From Arthrobacter sp. Bi83 (GTDB taxonomy: Bacteria > Actinomycetota > Actinomycetes > Actinomycetales > Micrococcaceae): a stretch of 64,000 nucleotides of DNA. This document shows, in pieces, positions 54,394 to 64,000 of the stretch (its first letter is position 1; each line of letters begins with the position of its first letter). Both the position numbers and the translations under genes were made by a program. The notes beneath the pieces are model-generated. The model was not told the origin of the DNA, searched no databases, and saw only the letters and a list, made by a program, of their open reading frames with translations. The stretch is from contig NZ_CAKKLY010000013.1 of assembly GCF_918698095.1 (NCBI RefSeq), positions 27,426 to 91,425 on the forward strand, given 5' to 3'.

Positions 54394-55965
54394 ATGATCA
54401 GCGCCTATACCGGAACCCAGATACGAGAGGCTGAAAAGCCTTTACTGGATTCAGGTATGGGCGCTGTTCTCATGCAGCGGGCAGCCCACGGCCTTGCCAA
54501 TGCGGTCATTGGGGAGCTTCGCTCCGGGGGCCGTCGGCTCTACGGTTCCAGCGTTGTGGTGTTGGCCGGCAAGGGGAACAACGGCGGCGACGGCCTGTTC
54601 GCGGCCGCGCGCCTTGCCGGACGGGGCATGCGGACGACGGCGGTCCTCGCCTCGGGCAGCGCCCATCCCGAAGCGCTCGCGGCCTTTGAGCGGGCCGGTG
54701 GCCGGGTCCGGCACCTGACCGACGCCAACCTCGGCGAGCTGGCAGCGGAAACCGGCAGGGCCGACGTCGTGATTGACGCCCTGCTGGGAACCGGCGCGCA
54801 GGGCGGGCTCCGCGGAGCCGCCGCCGGGCTCGTAGCTCTGCTTGCCGCCGGTCCGCATGGCCTGGTGGTGGCCTGCGACGTGCCGAGCGGCGTGAACCCC
54901 GATACCGGGGAAGCGGCGGAACCGGTGCTCCCGGCCGATCTCACCGTCACGTTCGGCGGGGCCAAGGCCGGCCTGCTGGCGGACCCGGGCGCCGACTTTG
55001 CCGGGACTGTCCGTGTGATTCCGATCGGGATCGAGGAAGGGCTTCCCTGGCCGGCGCTGCGGCGCCTGGAAGCTTCCGATCTGGCCGCGCTCCTGCCCAA
55101 ACCCGGTCGCCGCTCACACAAGTATTCCCGGGGCGTCCTCGGGGTGGTTGCCGGGTCCCCGGCGTATCCGGGCGCCGCCGTGCTCGCCTGCCGCGGGGCC
55201 CTCGCTGCCGGGGCCGGCATGGTGCGGTATGTCGGCCCGCCCGACGTTGCCGACCTCATCCGGCACACCTGCCCCGAGGTGGTGTGCAGCTCCGGGACCG
55301 TGGCCGAAACCCACGTCCAGGCGTGGCTCGTGGGTTCAGGCATGGACGGCTCGGATGACGAGCAGATGCAGCGGGTCCGTGACGCCGCGGATTCAGGCCT
55401 GCCTACCGTGGCGGACGCCGGCGCGCTGCCGGCACTGCCTGATGTCCTCGCGCCGCAGGTGGTGCTCACCCCGCACGCCGGCGAGCTGGCAACGCTGCTG
55501 ACGCGCCTCGGAGCCGGCCTGGACCGCGCCGCCGTGGAGGCCTCGACCCTCGCAGCGGCCCGCCAGGCTGCAGGTCTCACCGAGGCCACCGTGCTGCTCA
55601 AAGGCGCCACGACGCTGGTGGCATCGCCGTACCAGGACTTCTACAGCCAGGCCGACGGTACGCCGTGGCTGGCAACGGCCGGCAGCGGCGACGTGCTGGC
55701 CGGGGTTATCGGTGCGCTGCTCGCCCAGGTGGGGTCCGACGTCGGCCGTTTCAGGGAACTTGGCATCGACCCGGACGAGCGGTGGGCGGCGATCGCCGCC
55801 ATGGGGGCCAGCCTGCACGGCCGCGCCGGAAACGCCGCATCGGACGGCGCGCCACTGACCGCGGGACGTATTGCCGACGCCCTACCCGAAATCTGGGATA
55901 AAGTAAGCACGCTTAGTAATCAGCCGGCCGGTAATCGTAATAGTCACACCTACCGGCTACGGTAA
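54394..55965 (+). CDS. Bifunctional NAD(P)H-hydrate epimerase / ADP-dependent dehydratase
   Basis: This 523-residue YjeF-type enzyme repairs damaged NAD(P)HX. The N-terminal epimerase domain (about 1-225) has GKGNNGGDG (59-67) and the VVIDALLGTGAQG motif; the C-terminal ribokinase-like dehydratase has KYSRGVLGVVAGS, LTPHAGELATLL and TAGSGDVLAGVIGALLAQ. E. coli Nnr is organised in the same way. Its last ~15 residues (SNQPAGNRNSHTYRLR) are an unrelated tail. It starts 20 bases after acpS and is probably co-transcribed. Confidence 0.93.
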   Translation: MISAYTGTQIREAEKPLLDSGMGAVLMQRAAHGLANAVIGELRSGGRRLYGSSVVVLAGKGNNGGDGLFAAARLAGRGMRTTAVLASGSAHPEALAAFERAGGRVRHLTDANLGELAAETGRADVVIDALLGTGAQGGLRGAAAGLVALLAAGPHGLVVACDVPSGVNPDTGEAAEPVLPADLTVTFGGAKAGLLADPGADFAGTVRVIPIGIEEGLPWPALRRLEASDLAALLPKPGRRSHKYSRGVLGVVAGSPAYPGAAVLACRGALAAGAGMVRYVGPPDVADLIRHTCPEVVCSSGTVAETHVQAWLVGSGMDGSDDEQMQRVRDAADSGLPTVADAGALPALPDVLAPQVVLTPHAGELATLLTRLGAGLDRAAVEASTLAAARQAAGLTEATVLLKGATTLVASPYQDFYSQADGTPWLATAGSGDVLAGVIGALLAQVGSDVGRFRELGIDPDERWAAIAAMGASLHGRAGNAASDGAPLTAGRIADALPEIWDKVSTLSNQPAGNRNSHTYRLR

Positions 55966-56037
55966 GACCTAGTTCCCGGCGGTGACGCACGACATACCGG
56001 CCGGACACAAGTGTTGGACAACGTAATAGGAGCACGA

Positions 56038-58440
56038 ATGGAAATCTGGCCCGGAACGGCGTACCCCCTTGGCGCCACCTTCGACGGAACCGGAACCAAC
56101 TTCGCATTGTTCAGCGAAAGGGCAGAGAAAGTCGAGCTGTGCCTCTTCGAGGAGGACGGCACTGAAACCCGCGTAGAGGTCGGGGAAGTGGACGGGTATG
56201 TGTGGCACTGCTACCTGCCCCAGGTCCAGCCCGGCCAGAAGTACGGCTTCCGCGTCCACGGCCCTTATGACCCGGACTCAGGCAACCGCTTCAACCCGAA
56301 CAAGCTCCTCCTGGACCCGTACGCCAAGGCAGTGCACGGCCAGATCGATTGGGATCCCGCCCTGTTCTCGTACAACATGGGCGACCCCGACTCCCGCAAT
56401 GACAAGGACTCGGCGCCCCACATGATGATGGGCGTGGTCATCAACCCGTTCTTCGACTGGGACGGCGACCACCTCCCGCGGATCCCGTACCACCAGTCCG
56501 TGATCTACGAAGCCCATGTCAAGGGCCTCACGCAGCTCCACCCCGAGATCCCCGAGGAGCAGCGCGGCACCTACGCCGGCGTGGCCCACCCCTCGGTCAT
56601 CTCCCACCTGCAGAAGCTCGGCATCACCGCCATCGAGCTCATGCCGGTGCACCAGTTCGTCAACGACGGCATCCTTGAGGACAAGGGGCTGAACAACTAC
56701 TGGGGCTACAACACCATCGGGTTCTTCGCCCCGCACAACAGCTACAGCTCCACCGGCGACACCGGCCAGCAGGTTCAGGACTTCAAGGCCATGGTCCGCT
56801 CGCTCCACCGCGCCGGCATCGAAGTCATCCTCGACGTGGTGTACAACCACACGGCAGAGGGCAACCACCTCGGGCCCACGCTGTCCTTCAAGGGCATCGA
56901 CAACGCCGCTTATTACCGTCTGATGGACGGCGATGAAAAGCACTACATGGACTACACCGGCACCGGCAACTCGCTGAACGTCCGCCAGCCGCACTCCCTG
57001 CAGCTGCTCATGGACTCCCTGCGTTACTGGGTGACCGAGATGCACGTGGACGGGTTCCGCTTCGACCTCGCGTCCACGCTGGCCCGCGAGTTCTACGACG
57101 TCGACAAGCTGTCCACCTTCTTCGAACTCATCCAGCAGGACCCCGTTGTCTCGCAGGTGAAGCTCATCGCGGAACCGTGGGACGTTGGCCCCGGCGGCTA
57201 CCAGGTGGGCAACTTCCCGCCGCAGTGGACGGAATGGAACGGAAAGTACCGCGACACCGTCCGTGACTTCTGGCGCGGCGAGCCAGCCACCTTGGGCGAA
57301 TTCGCCTCGCGCATCACCGGATCCGCAGACCTCTACGAGCACTCCGGCCGCCGCCCGGTTGCGTCCATCAACTTCGTCACCGCCCACGACGGCTTCACCC
57401 TCGCGGACCTGGTCTCCTACAACGAGAAGCACAACGACGCCAACGGCGAAGGCAACAACGACGGCGAATCGCACAACCGGTCCTGGAACTGCGGAGCCGA
57501 AGGGCCCACGGAGGACGCGAAGGTGCTGGGACTGCGCGCCCGGCAGCAGCGGAACTTCATCGCCTCGCTGCTGCTCTCGCAGGGCGTGCCCATGCTCCTG
57601 CACGGCGACGAACTGGGCCGCACCCAGCGCGGAAACAACAACGGCTACTGCCAGGACTCCGAACTGACCTGGATCAACTGGGACAACGTGGACCAGCCGC
57701 TGATCGAGTTCACGGCCGCCGTAAACTCGCTGAGGGCCAAGCACCCCACGTTCAGGCGCAGCCGGTTCTTCGATGGCCGGCCCGTCCGGCGCGGTGAAGG
57801 CGAACGTCTGCCGGACATCGAATGGCTGGACCCGGACGGCAACACCATGCAGCCGGAGGACTGGGACAGCGGGTTCGGCCGGTCCGTAGGCGTATTCCTC
57901 AACGGTGACGGCATCCAGGGCAAGGACAACCGCGGGCGCCGCATCACGGATGTCAACTTCGTGCTGTACTTCAACGCGCACGATGGCGACGTCGTGTTCA
58001 AGCTCCCGTCGGATGAATACGCCCCGGCCTGGGACGTCATCATCGACACCGCCGGCGCGGGTGCCGATTCCGAACCCGTGCAGGCTGGCGGCAAGCTCAA
58101 CGTCGCAGCGAAATCGCTCGTGGTGCTGCGTGCCCACAGTGCGCCGGAGGAGGAACCGGACCACTCGGTGGCCGCCTCCCTTGCGGCGCTGACGCAGACG
58201 GCGACGACCGAGACTGCGGCGCTCACGGCACCTACCTTTCCGGAGCCGAAGAAGACGAAGAAAGCCTGGGCCGAGCCGGAAGAGACTCCTGTTGAGGAGC
58301 CGGAAGAGACCCCTGTTGAGGAGACTCCTGAACAGAAGCCGGCAGATCCTGAACAGAAGCCGGCGGAGGCTCCTGTACAGAAGCCGGCAACCAAGCGGAG
58401 CCGCAAGCCGGCGGGCAAGCAGGGCGGGACGCGCTCATGA
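56038..58440 (+). CDS. glgX: Glycogen debranching enzyme GlgX with repetitive tail
   Basis: GlgX (800 aa) is a GH13 isoamylase-type enzyme that hydrolyses alpha-1,6 branches left by phosphorylase. An N-terminal CBM48-like domain ([22 protein letters not shown]) is followed by the (beta/alpha)8 barrel with [20 protein letters not shown] (nucleophile Asp343), LIAEPWD (Glu379) and [12 protein letters not shown]. From about residue 715 the sequence is low complexity: Ala/Thr, then near-repeats of EETPVEEPE and EQKPA(D/E), ending in a basic stretch. ATG 56038 is set by AGGAG 5 bases upstream. Its TGA overlaps treY (ATGA). Confidence 0.94.
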   Translation: MEIWPGTAYPLGATFDGTGTNFALFSERAEKVELCLFEEDGTETRVEVGEVDGYVWHCYLPQVQPGQKYGFRVHGPYDPDSGNRFNPNKLLLDPYAKAVHGQIDWDPALFSYNMGDPDSRNDKDSAPHMMMGVVINPFFDWDGDHLPRIPYHQSVIYEAHVKGLTQLHPEIPEEQRGTYAGVAHPSVISHLQKLGITAIELMPVHQFVNDGILEDKGLNNYWGYNTIGFFAPHNSYSSTGDTGQQVQDFKAMVRSLHRAGIEVILDVVYNHTAEGNHLGPTLSFKGIDNAAYYRLMDGDEKHYMDYTGTGNSLNVRQPHSLQLLMDSLRYWVTEMHVDGFRFDLASTLAREFYDVDKLSTFFELIQQDPVVSQVKLIAEPWDVGPGGYQVGNFPPQWTEWNGKYRDTVRDFWRGEPATLGEFASRITGSADLYEHSGRRPVASINFVTAHDGFTLADLVSYNEKHNDANGEGNNDGESHNRSWNCGAEGPTEDAKVLGLRARQQRNFIASLLLSQGVPMLLHGDELGRTQRGNNNGYCQDSELTWINWDNVDQPLIEFTAAVNSLRAKHPTFRRSRFFDGRPVRRGEGERLPDIEWLDPDGNTMQPEDWDSGFGRSVGVFLNGDGIQGKDNRGRRITDVNFVLYFNAHDGDVVFKLPSDEYAPAWDVIIDTAGAGADSEPVQAGGKLNVAAKSLVVLRAHSAPEEEPDHSVAASLAALTQTATTETAALTAPTFPEPKKTKKAWAEPEETPVEEPEETPVEETPEQKPADPEQKPAEAPVQKPATKRSRKPAGKQGGTRS

Positions 58441-60770
58441 GGACGCCCGTCTCCACCTACCGGCTGCAGATCCGGGAGGGGTTCACGCTGTTTGATGCCG
58501 CCGAAACGGTGCCTTACCTGAAGTCGCTCGGCGTGGACTGGGTCTACCTGTCGCCCATCCTGAAGGCGGAGAGCGGTTCCGACCACGGCTATGACGTCAC
58601 GGATCCCTCCGTGGTGGATCCGGAGCGCGGCGGCCCGGAGGGGCTAGCGGCGGTTTCGAAGGCAGCCCGCGCTGCGGGAATGGGTGTACTGATCGACATC
58701 GTGCCCAACCATGTGGGCGTGGCCTCGCCGGTGCAGAACCCCTGGTGGTGGTCGCTGCTCAAGGAGGGCCGCGGGTCCCGCTATGCCGAGGCGTTCGACG
58801 TCGACTGGGACCTGGCCGGGGGCCGAATCCGTATCCCCGTCTTGGGCAGCGATGACGATCTGGACCAGCTCGAGATCAAGGACGGCGAGCTGCGGTACTA
58901 CGACCACCGCTTCCCGCTGGCCGAGGGCAGCTATGCCGAGGGCGACTCGCCGAGGGACGTCCATGGCCGGCAGCACTACGAACTCATCGGCTGGCGCCGT
59001 GCAGACAATGAGCTGAACTACCGTCGGTTTTTCGCGGTAAACACGCTGGCCGGCATTCGCGTCGAGGTGCCGTCCGTCTTTGACGAGGCACATGAAGAAG
59101 TGGTGCGCTGGTTCAATGAGGGTCTTGCGGACGGACTGCGGATCGACCACCCGGACGGCCTCGCCGATCCGGAGGGATACCTCGAACGGCTCCGCGGAGC
59201 CACCGGGGGAGCGTACCTGCTCATCGAAAAGATCCTGGAGCCGGGAGAGCAGCTGCCTGCCGGTTTCGAGTGCGAAGGCACCACCGGCTACGACGCCCTC
59301 GCCGACGTCGACCGGATCTTCGTCGATCCGCAGGGACGCGAAGCGCTGGACCGGCTCGACGCACAGCTCCGCGGCGGCGAAGCTGCGGATTACCAGGCCA
59401 TGATCCGCGGCACCAAGCGGCGGATCACCGACGGCATCCTCCACTCGGAGATCCTGCGGCTCGCCAGGCTGGTGCCTGGCGACGCCGGAATCCCGCAGGA
59501 GGCGGCAGCGGATGCCATCGCGGAAATCATCGCCGCCTTCCCGGTTTACCGCACGTACCTGCCCGAGGGTGCGGAAGTCCTGAAGGAAGCCTGCGAACTG
59601 GCAGCCCGGTGGCGCCCGGAGCTGGACCAGGCCATTGAGGTTCTGCATCCGCTGCTGCTGGAAACCGACCTGGAGCTCTCGCGCCGCTTCCAGCAGACCT
59701 CCGGAATGGTGATGGCCAAGGGCGTGGAGGACACCGCGTTCTTCCGGTACAACCGCTTGGGAACCCTCACGGAGGTGGGCGCCGACCCCACCGAGTTCGC
59801 GCTCGAACCGGAGGAGTTCCATGCCCGGATGGCCCGCCGCCAGGCGGAGCTTCCGCTGTCCATGACCACGCTCAGCACCCACGACACCAAACGGAGCGAG
59901 GACACCCGGGCCCGGATCTCGGTCATCTCCGAGGTGGCGCCTGAATGGGAAAAGGCACTCGACAGGCTGAGCGCCCTGGCGCCGCTGCCTGACGGGCCGC
60001 TCTCCGTCCTGCTCTGGCAGGCCGTCGCCGGCGCGTGGCCCGCCGACCGGGAACGCCTCCAGTCGTACGCCCTCAAGGCCGCACGCGAAGCCGGGAACTC
60101 GACCAACTGGACTGATCCCGATCCGGCGTTCGAGAAGAAACTGGCGGCCGCCGTAGACTCCGCCTTCGACAACCCGGAGGTCCGCACGGAACTGGAAGCC
60201 CTCGTGGCGCTGCTGGAACCGCACGGGGCATCGAACTCACTCTCGGCAAAGCTCGTGCAGCTGACCATGCCGGGGGTACCCGACGTGTATCAGGGAACCG
60301 AGTTCTGGGACCGTTCACTGACGGACCCCGATAACCGCCGCCCGTTCAGTTTCGAGGACCGCAAGCAGGCCCTGGAACAGCTGGATGCCGGATCCCGTCC
60401 GGAATCATTCCTCGACGAGCGGGCCAAGCTGCTGGTGACGTCCCGTGCCCTGCGGCTGCGCCGCGAACGGCCGGAGCTCTTCGCCGGTTACCGTCCGTTG
60501 CAGGCCAGCGGTCCAGCTACCTCCCACCTGCTGGCGTTCGGCCGCGGAGCCGGCGGGGCTGCAGGCCCGGGAGCACTCACCCTGGCAACCCGGCTTCCCT
60601 ACGGACTGGAACAGTCGGGCGGCTGGCGGGACACCGCCGTCGAACTTGAAACGGCTATGAAGGACGAACTGACCGGTACCAGCTACGGACCGGGCCCGGC
60701 GGCGCTTTCGGAGGTCTTCCGGACCTACCCGGTGGCATTGCTGGTTCCCGAGACAGGAGCAAAGCCATGA
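58437..60770 (+). CDS. treY: Maltooligosyltrehalose synthase
   Basis: TreY (777 aa) isomerises the reducing-end glucose of maltodextrins to an alpha,alpha-1,1 (trehalose) linkage. [22 protein letters not shown] is the family N-terminus; [23 protein letters not shown] (nucleophile Asp237), [10 protein letters not shown] (Glu264) and [16 protein letters not shown] are catalytic segments. The ATG overlaps the glgX stop, and its TGA overlaps treZ, so the three genes are coupled. Confidence 0.96.
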   Translation: MRTPVSTYRLQIREGFTLFDAAETVPYLKSLGVDWVYLSPILKAESGSDHGYDVTDPSVVDPERGGPEGLAAVSKAARAAGMGVLIDIVPNHVGVASPVQNPWWWSLLKEGRGSRYAEAFDVDWDLAGGRIRIPVLGSDDDLDQLEIKDGELRYYDHRFPLAEGSYAEGDSPRDVHGRQHYELIGWRRADNELNYRRFFAVNTLAGIRVEVPSVFDEAHEEVVRWFNEGLADGLRIDHPDGLADPEGYLERLRGATGGAYLLIEKILEPGEQLPAGFECEGTTGYDALADVDRIFVDPQGREALDRLDAQLRGGEAADYQAMIRGTKRRITDGILHSEILRLARLVPGDAGIPQEAAADAIAEIIAAFPVYRTYLPEGAEVLKEACELAARWRPELDQAIEVLHPLLLETDLELSRRFQQTSGMVMAKGVEDTAFFRYNRLGTLTEVGADPTEFALEPEEFHARMARRQAELPLSMTTLSTHDTKRSEDTRARISVISEVAPEWEKALDRLSALAPLPDGPLSVLLWQAVAGAWPADRERLQSYALKAAREAGNSTNWTDPDPAFEKKLAAAVDSAFDNPEVRTELEALVALLEPHGASNSLSAKLVQLTMPGVPDVYQGTEFWDRSLTDPDNRRPFSFEDRKQALEQLDAGSRPESFLDERAKLLVTSRALRLRRERPELFAGYRPLQASGPATSHLLAFGRGAGGAAGPGALTLATRLPYGLEQSGGWRDTAVELETAMKDELTGTSYGPGPAALSEVFRTYPVALLVPETGAKP

Positions 60771-62575
60771 CACAGACCAACGTTGCAGCACAGCCCCACC
60801 AAGCCGCCAAACCCGTGCGGGGAGCAGAAAGGTTCGACGTCTGGGCGCCGGAGGCGGGCGCCGTCACGCTGCTGGCCGGAGGGGAGCGCTACCCGATGAG
60901 CCGCCGGCCCGGCAACGCGCCGGCGGACCAGGGCTGGTGGACGGCCCCGGACGCACCGACCGGCGCCGACGTGGACTACGGGTACCTGCTCGACGGCGAC
61001 GAAACGCCGCTGCCCGACCCCCGGACCCGCCGCCAGCCCGACGGCGTCCACGCCCTTTCCCGCACTTTCGACCCCAGTGCCCACAGCTGGCAGGAAGCCG
61101 CGTGGCAGGGCCGGGAGCTCCAGGGTGCCGTGATCTACGAACTGCACCTGGGAACGTTCACGCCGGAAGGGACGCTCGACGCCGCCGCCGGGAATCTGGA
61201 CTACCTCGCCGGGCTGGGCATCGACTTTGTGGAACTGCTGCCGGTGAATGCCTTCAATGGCACCCACAACTGGGGTTACGACGGCGTGCAGTGGTTCGCC
61301 GTCCACGAGGGCTACGGTGGACCGGCCGCCTACCAGCGGTTCGTGGACGCCGCCCACGCCGCGGGCATCGGCGTCATCCAGGACGTGGTCTACAACCACC
61401 TCGGCCCGAGCGGGAACTACCTGCCCAGATTCGGGCCGTACCTCAAGCACGGCGAGGGCAACACATGGGGTGACTCGGTCAATCTTGACGGTCCGGGATC
61501 GGACCACGTGCGCAAGTACATCCTGGACAACCTCACCATGTGGCTGCGCGACTACCGGGTGGATGGCCTCCGCCTGGACGCCGTGCACGCCCTCAAGGAT
61601 GAGCGGGCCGTCCACATCCTGGAGGACTTCGGTGCACTGGCCGACGAACTGTCGGCCGAGGCCGGGCGTCCGCTGACCCTCATCGCCGAATCCGACCTCA
61701 ACAACCCGCGCCTGCTGTACCCCCGGGACGCCAACGGCTACGGGCTGGCCGGCCAGTGGAGCGATGACTTCCACCACGCCGTCCACGTCAACGTCAGCGG
61801 GGAAACCACCGGCTACTACAGCGACTTCGATTCGCTCGGGGCGCTGGCCAAGGTGCTGCAGGACGGGTTCTTCCACGACGGCAGCTACTCCAGCTTCCGG
61901 GAACGCCACCACGGCAGGCCCATCGACTTCAGCGCCGTCCTTCCGTCCGCACTGGTGGTTTGCTCACAGAACCATGACCAGATCGGCAACAGGGCCACCG
62001 GCGACCGGCTGTCCCAGACACTCCCGTACGGCAGCCTTGCCCTGGCCGCGGTGCTGACCCTGACCGGGCCGTTCACGCCCATGCTGTTCATGGGCGAGGA
62101 GTACGGGGCAACCACGCCCTGGCAGTTCTTCACCTCCCATCCGGAGCCGGAGCTTGGCAAAGCCACGGCCGAGGGCCGGATCAAGGAGTTCGAGCGCATG
62201 GGGTGGGACCCCGCCGTCGTGCCCGATCCGCAGGATCCGGAAACCTTCACCCGCTCCAAACTGAACTGGGCGGAAGCGTCAGACGGGGAGCACGCCAGGC
62301 TGCTAGAGCTGTACCGCTCCCTGATTGCGGTGCGGCGCTCGAGTCCGGATCTCACCAAGTTGGGCTTCGAAGACACAGCAGTGGAGTTCGACGACGACGC
62401 CCGCTGGCTGCGGTACCGGCGCGGAGCGGTTCAGGTCCTGCTGAACTTCGGCGATCAGGCCGTCACCCTGGACCGGCCGGGAGCGAGCGTACTGCTGGCC
62501 ACCGATGATGCCGTCCGCGTCGACGGGGGCAAGGTGGAGCTGCCGGCGCTGAGCGCCGTCGTCCTTAGCGACTGA
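60767..62575 (+). CDS. treZ: Maltooligosyltrehalose trehalohydrolase
   Basis: TreZ (602 aa) releases trehalose from the TreY product. The N-terminal CBM48-like domain ([18 protein letters not shown]) is followed by [47 protein letters not shown] (nucleophile Asp271), [11 protein letters not shown] (Glu308) and [15 protein letters not shown]. It ends the glgX-treY-treZ operon. Trehalose made this way protects against osmotic and desiccation stress. Confidence 0.96.
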   Translation: MTQTNVAAQPHQAAKPVRGAERFDVWAPEAGAVTLLAGGERYPMSRRPGNAPADQGWWTAPDAPTGADVDYGYLLDGDETPLPDPRTRRQPDGVHALSRTFDPSAHSWQEAAWQGRELQGAVIYELHLGTFTPEGTLDAAAGNLDYLAGLGIDFVELLPVNAFNGTHNWGYDGVQWFAVHEGYGGPAAYQRFVDAAHAAGIGVIQDVVYNHLGPSGNYLPRFGPYLKHGEGNTWGDSVNLDGPGSDHVRKYILDNLTMWLRDYRVDGLRLDAVHALKDERAVHILEDFGALADELSAEAGRPLTLIAESDLNNPRLLYPRDANGYGLAGQWSDDFHHAVHVNVSGETTGYYSDFDSLGALAKVLQDGFFHDGSYSSFRERHHGRPIDFSAVLPSALVVCSQNHDQIGNRATGDRLSQTLPYGSLALAAVLTLTGPFTPMLFMGEEYGATTPWQFFTSHPEPELGKATAEGRIKEFERMGWDPAVVPDPQDPETFTRSKLNWAEASDGEHARLLELYRSLIAVRRSSPDLTKLGFEDTAVEFDDDARWLRYRRGAVQVLLNFGDQAVTLDRPGASVLLATDDAVRVDGGKVELPALSAVVLSD

Positions 62576-62678
62576 CACAGGCGGCCTTATCGTGCGCCGC
62601 GGGCTGATTCTGTCAGCCCGCGGCGTAACAACGGACTTGCGGGCTGTAGCCTGCGTCACAACTGGCAGGATGGATCGT

Positions 62679-63719
62679 ATGACTTATTTGGCAGCGGACA
62701 ACCGCTACGAAACCATGCCGTACCGCCGCGTCGGACGCAGCGGCCTGAAGCTTCCCGCCGTCTCGCTGGGGCTCTGGCACAACTTCGGTGACGACAAGCG
62801 CTTTGACGAGCAGCGCGCCATCCTGCGCCGTGCCTTCGACCTCGGCGTGAACCACTTCGACCTCGCCAACAACTACGGCCCGCCGGACGGATCGGCGGAA
62901 ACCAACTTCGGCAGGCACCTGCAGGACGACTTCAAGCCCTACCGCGACGAGCTGGTCATCTCCACCAAGGCCGGCTACTACATGTGGCCCGGCCCCTACG
63001 GTGAGTGGGGCTCACGCAAGTACCTGCTCTCCAGCCTGGACCAGTCGCTCCAGCGCATGGGCCTGGACTATGTGGACATTTTCTACAGCCACCGCCCGGA
63101 TCCCGAGACGCCGATGGAGGAAACCATGGGCGCCCTGGACCACGCCGTGCGCTCCGGCAAGGCCCTCTACGCGGGCATCTCCTCCTACACCCCGGAACAG
63201 ACGCTGGAGGCCGCGCGCATCCTCAAAGAACTCGGCACTCCGCTGCTCATCCACCAGCCCAGCTACTCCATGCTGAACCGGTGGACCGAGGACGGCAGCC
63301 CCAACCTGTACGAGGCACTTGAGCAGGTGGGCGCCGGCTCCATCGCCTTCTCGCCGCTCGCCCAGGGCATGCTGACCGACCGCTACCTCCACGGCATACC
63401 GGCGGATTCCCGTGCGGCCAAGGACCGGTTCCTGTCCGAATCGGCCATTACCGAGGACAAGCTGGACCGGGTCCGCGGGCTGAACCGGATTGCTTCGGGC
63501 CGCGGCCAGACCCTGGCCCAGATGGCCATCGCCTGGATTCTCCGCGACCAGCAGAGGGGCACGCCGGTCACCTCGGCACTGGTCGGAGCGTCCAGCGTCA
63601 AACAGCTTGAAGACAGCCTCTCGGCGATCAGCAACCTGGAGTTCAGCTCGGAGGAGCTCACCGCGATCGACGAGTTCGCCGTCGAGTCTGACATCAATCT
63701 CTGGGCGCAGAAGGTGTGA
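62679..63719 (+). CDS. Aldo/keto reductase, YghZ-like
   Basis: This 346-residue NADPH-dependent oxidoreductase resembles the L-glyceraldehyde-3-phosphate reductase YghZ/Kv-beta branch of the AKR superfamily. The catalytic tetrad can be placed at Asp61, Tyr66, Lys97 and His138 ([27 protein letters not shown]); [13 protein letters not shown] and [16 protein letters not shown] bind the cofactor. ATG 62679 has AGGA 8 bases upstream; ATG 62670 is possible. It follows treZ by 103 bases and has no clear link to it. Confidence 0.93.
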   Translation: MTYLAADNRYETMPYRRVGRSGLKLPAVSLGLWHNFGDDKRFDEQRAILRRAFDLGVNHFDLANNYGPPDGSAETNFGRHLQDDFKPYRDELVISTKAGYYMWPGPYGEWGSRKYLLSSLDQSLQRMGLDYVDIFYSHRPDPETPMEETMGALDHAVRSGKALYAGISSYTPEQTLEAARILKELGTPLLIHQPSYSMLNRWTEDGSPNLYEALEQVGAGSIAFSPLAQGMLTDRYLHGIPADSRAAKDRFLSESAITEDKLDRVRGLNRIASGRGQTLAQMAIAWILRDQQRGTPVTSALVGASSVKQLEDSLSAISNLEFSSEELTAIDEFAVESDINLWAQKV

Positions 63720-63744
63720 CGCTCACGCAAATGTAATGAACTGC

Positions 63745-63775
63745 CCGGGGCCGGCGGGAACAAAGCCGGCCCCGG
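63745..63775 (+). terminator. Hairpin between the aldo/keto reductase and ino1
   Basis: CCGGGGCCGGC and GCCGGCCCCGG form an 11-bp perfect stem with a GGGAACAAA loop. No T-run follows. Confidence 0.55.
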
Positions 63776-63785
63776 CGCAGTTGGT

Positions 63786-63791
63786 TAGACT
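63786..63791 (+). promoter_or_regulatory. -10-like box of ino1
   Basis: TAGACT lies 95 bases upstream of the ino1 GTG, just after the hairpin at 63745-63775. No clear -35 is seen. Confidence 0.4.
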
Positions 63792-63885
63792 GTTAGGGCG
63801 CCGCGTGGCGCTGTGTCCGTCAGCCGCCGTCGTACAACAGGGTACCGACGCGCAGGGCACTGAAGTTTGTTCTCAAAGGAGTTCC

Positions 63886-64000
63886 GTGTCTTCAAATCCG
63901 ATTCGTGTTGCCATTGTCGGCGTGGGTAACTGCGCTGCTTCCCTGGTGCAGGGTGTCCACTACTACCGGGATGCCGACCCCCAGGCAACGATCCCGGGTC
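63886..64000 (+). CDS. ino1: Inositol-1-phosphate synthase, N-terminal part (partial)
   Basis: The gene runs off the window after 38 codons. The start GTG 63886 has AAAGGAG 5 bases upstream. The sequence [20 protein letters not shown] contains the Rossmann NAD-binding GxGNCxxSL motif, followed by V-Q-G-V-H-Y-Y, which matches actinobacterial Ino1. The enzyme converts glucose-6-phosphate to inositol-1-phosphate, which feeds mycothiol and phosphatidylinositol synthesis. Confidence 0.85.
   Translation, partial: MSSNPIRVAIVGVGNCAASLVQGVHYYRDADPQATIPG

Noticed and set aside
56278..58164. 628-codon reverse-strand frame opposite glgX, and a similar one opposite treY (58644-60224)
   Set aside because: Both are shadows of intact GH13 genes.

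Overview
The window is about 64 kb of GC-rich actinobacterial chromosome. Protein sequences, GTG/TTG starts, TAnnnT -10 boxes, a linked short-lid Adk, the lack of S14 in the spc operon and a mycothiol-type inositol-1-phosphate synthase start at the right edge all point to Micrococcaceae (Arthrobacter/Pseudarthrobacter-like). This is judged from the sequence alone; no database was searched.

Layout. (1) 1-7443: the last codons of fusA, tuf with a textbook terminator, a very large polytopic membrane protein of unknown function, a 41-residue membrane miniprotein and a reverse-strand GH1 beta-glucosidase. (2) 7862-25395: the ribosomal protein superoperon: S10 operon (rpsJ to rpsQ), spc operon (rplN to rplO), secY-adk-map, a P1/NylC-like self-cleaving hydrolase, infA-rpmJ, and the alpha operon (rpsM-rpsK-rpoA-rplQ), followed by truA. 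rpsN (S14) and rpsD (S4) are not at their common positions. (3) 26318-46542: an accessory block of about 20 kb between truA and rplM. It has a signalling module (two paralogous OmpR-type response regulators, a membrane histidine kinase, a free-standing HATPase without a phosphoacceptor domain, and an Hpt-like protein that has lost its histidine), then two complete tandem, same-strand Tad/Flp pilus clusters (A 31161-38235, B 38532-45604) and a single prepilin peptidase. (4) 46849-55965: rplM-rpsI, glmM, mscL, a lipoprotein VanY-type carboxypeptidase, coaA, glmS, acpS and the NAD(P)HX repair enzyme, i.e. translation, cell-wall precursor and cofactor housekeeping. (5) 56038-62575: glgX-treY-treZ, converting glycogen/maltodextrin to trehalose. 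(6) An aldo/keto reductase and the start of ino1.

How it works together. Most of the window is growth-linked housekeeping. The accessory block is a self-contained pilus unit: each cluster has a pilin (Flp), TadE and TadG minor pilin-like proteins, CpaB, the CpaE localisation ATPase, the CpaF motor and the TadB/TadC platform. One aspartyl peptidase would process both pilins. The nearby two-component genes, one of which (the pseudo-Hpt) lies on the same strand just beyond cluster A, could regulate it; that is inference.

Most notable: the syntenically matched tandem Tad clusters in the slot between truA and rplM that holds ESX-4 in mycobacteria; the His-to-Leu pseudo-Hpt; an intrinsic terminator built into the first codons of truA; and three housekeeping genes (truA, glmM, glmS) whose ATG lies exactly 7 nt after a TAnnnT box with no Shine-Dalgarno sequence, which suggests leaderless mRNAs.
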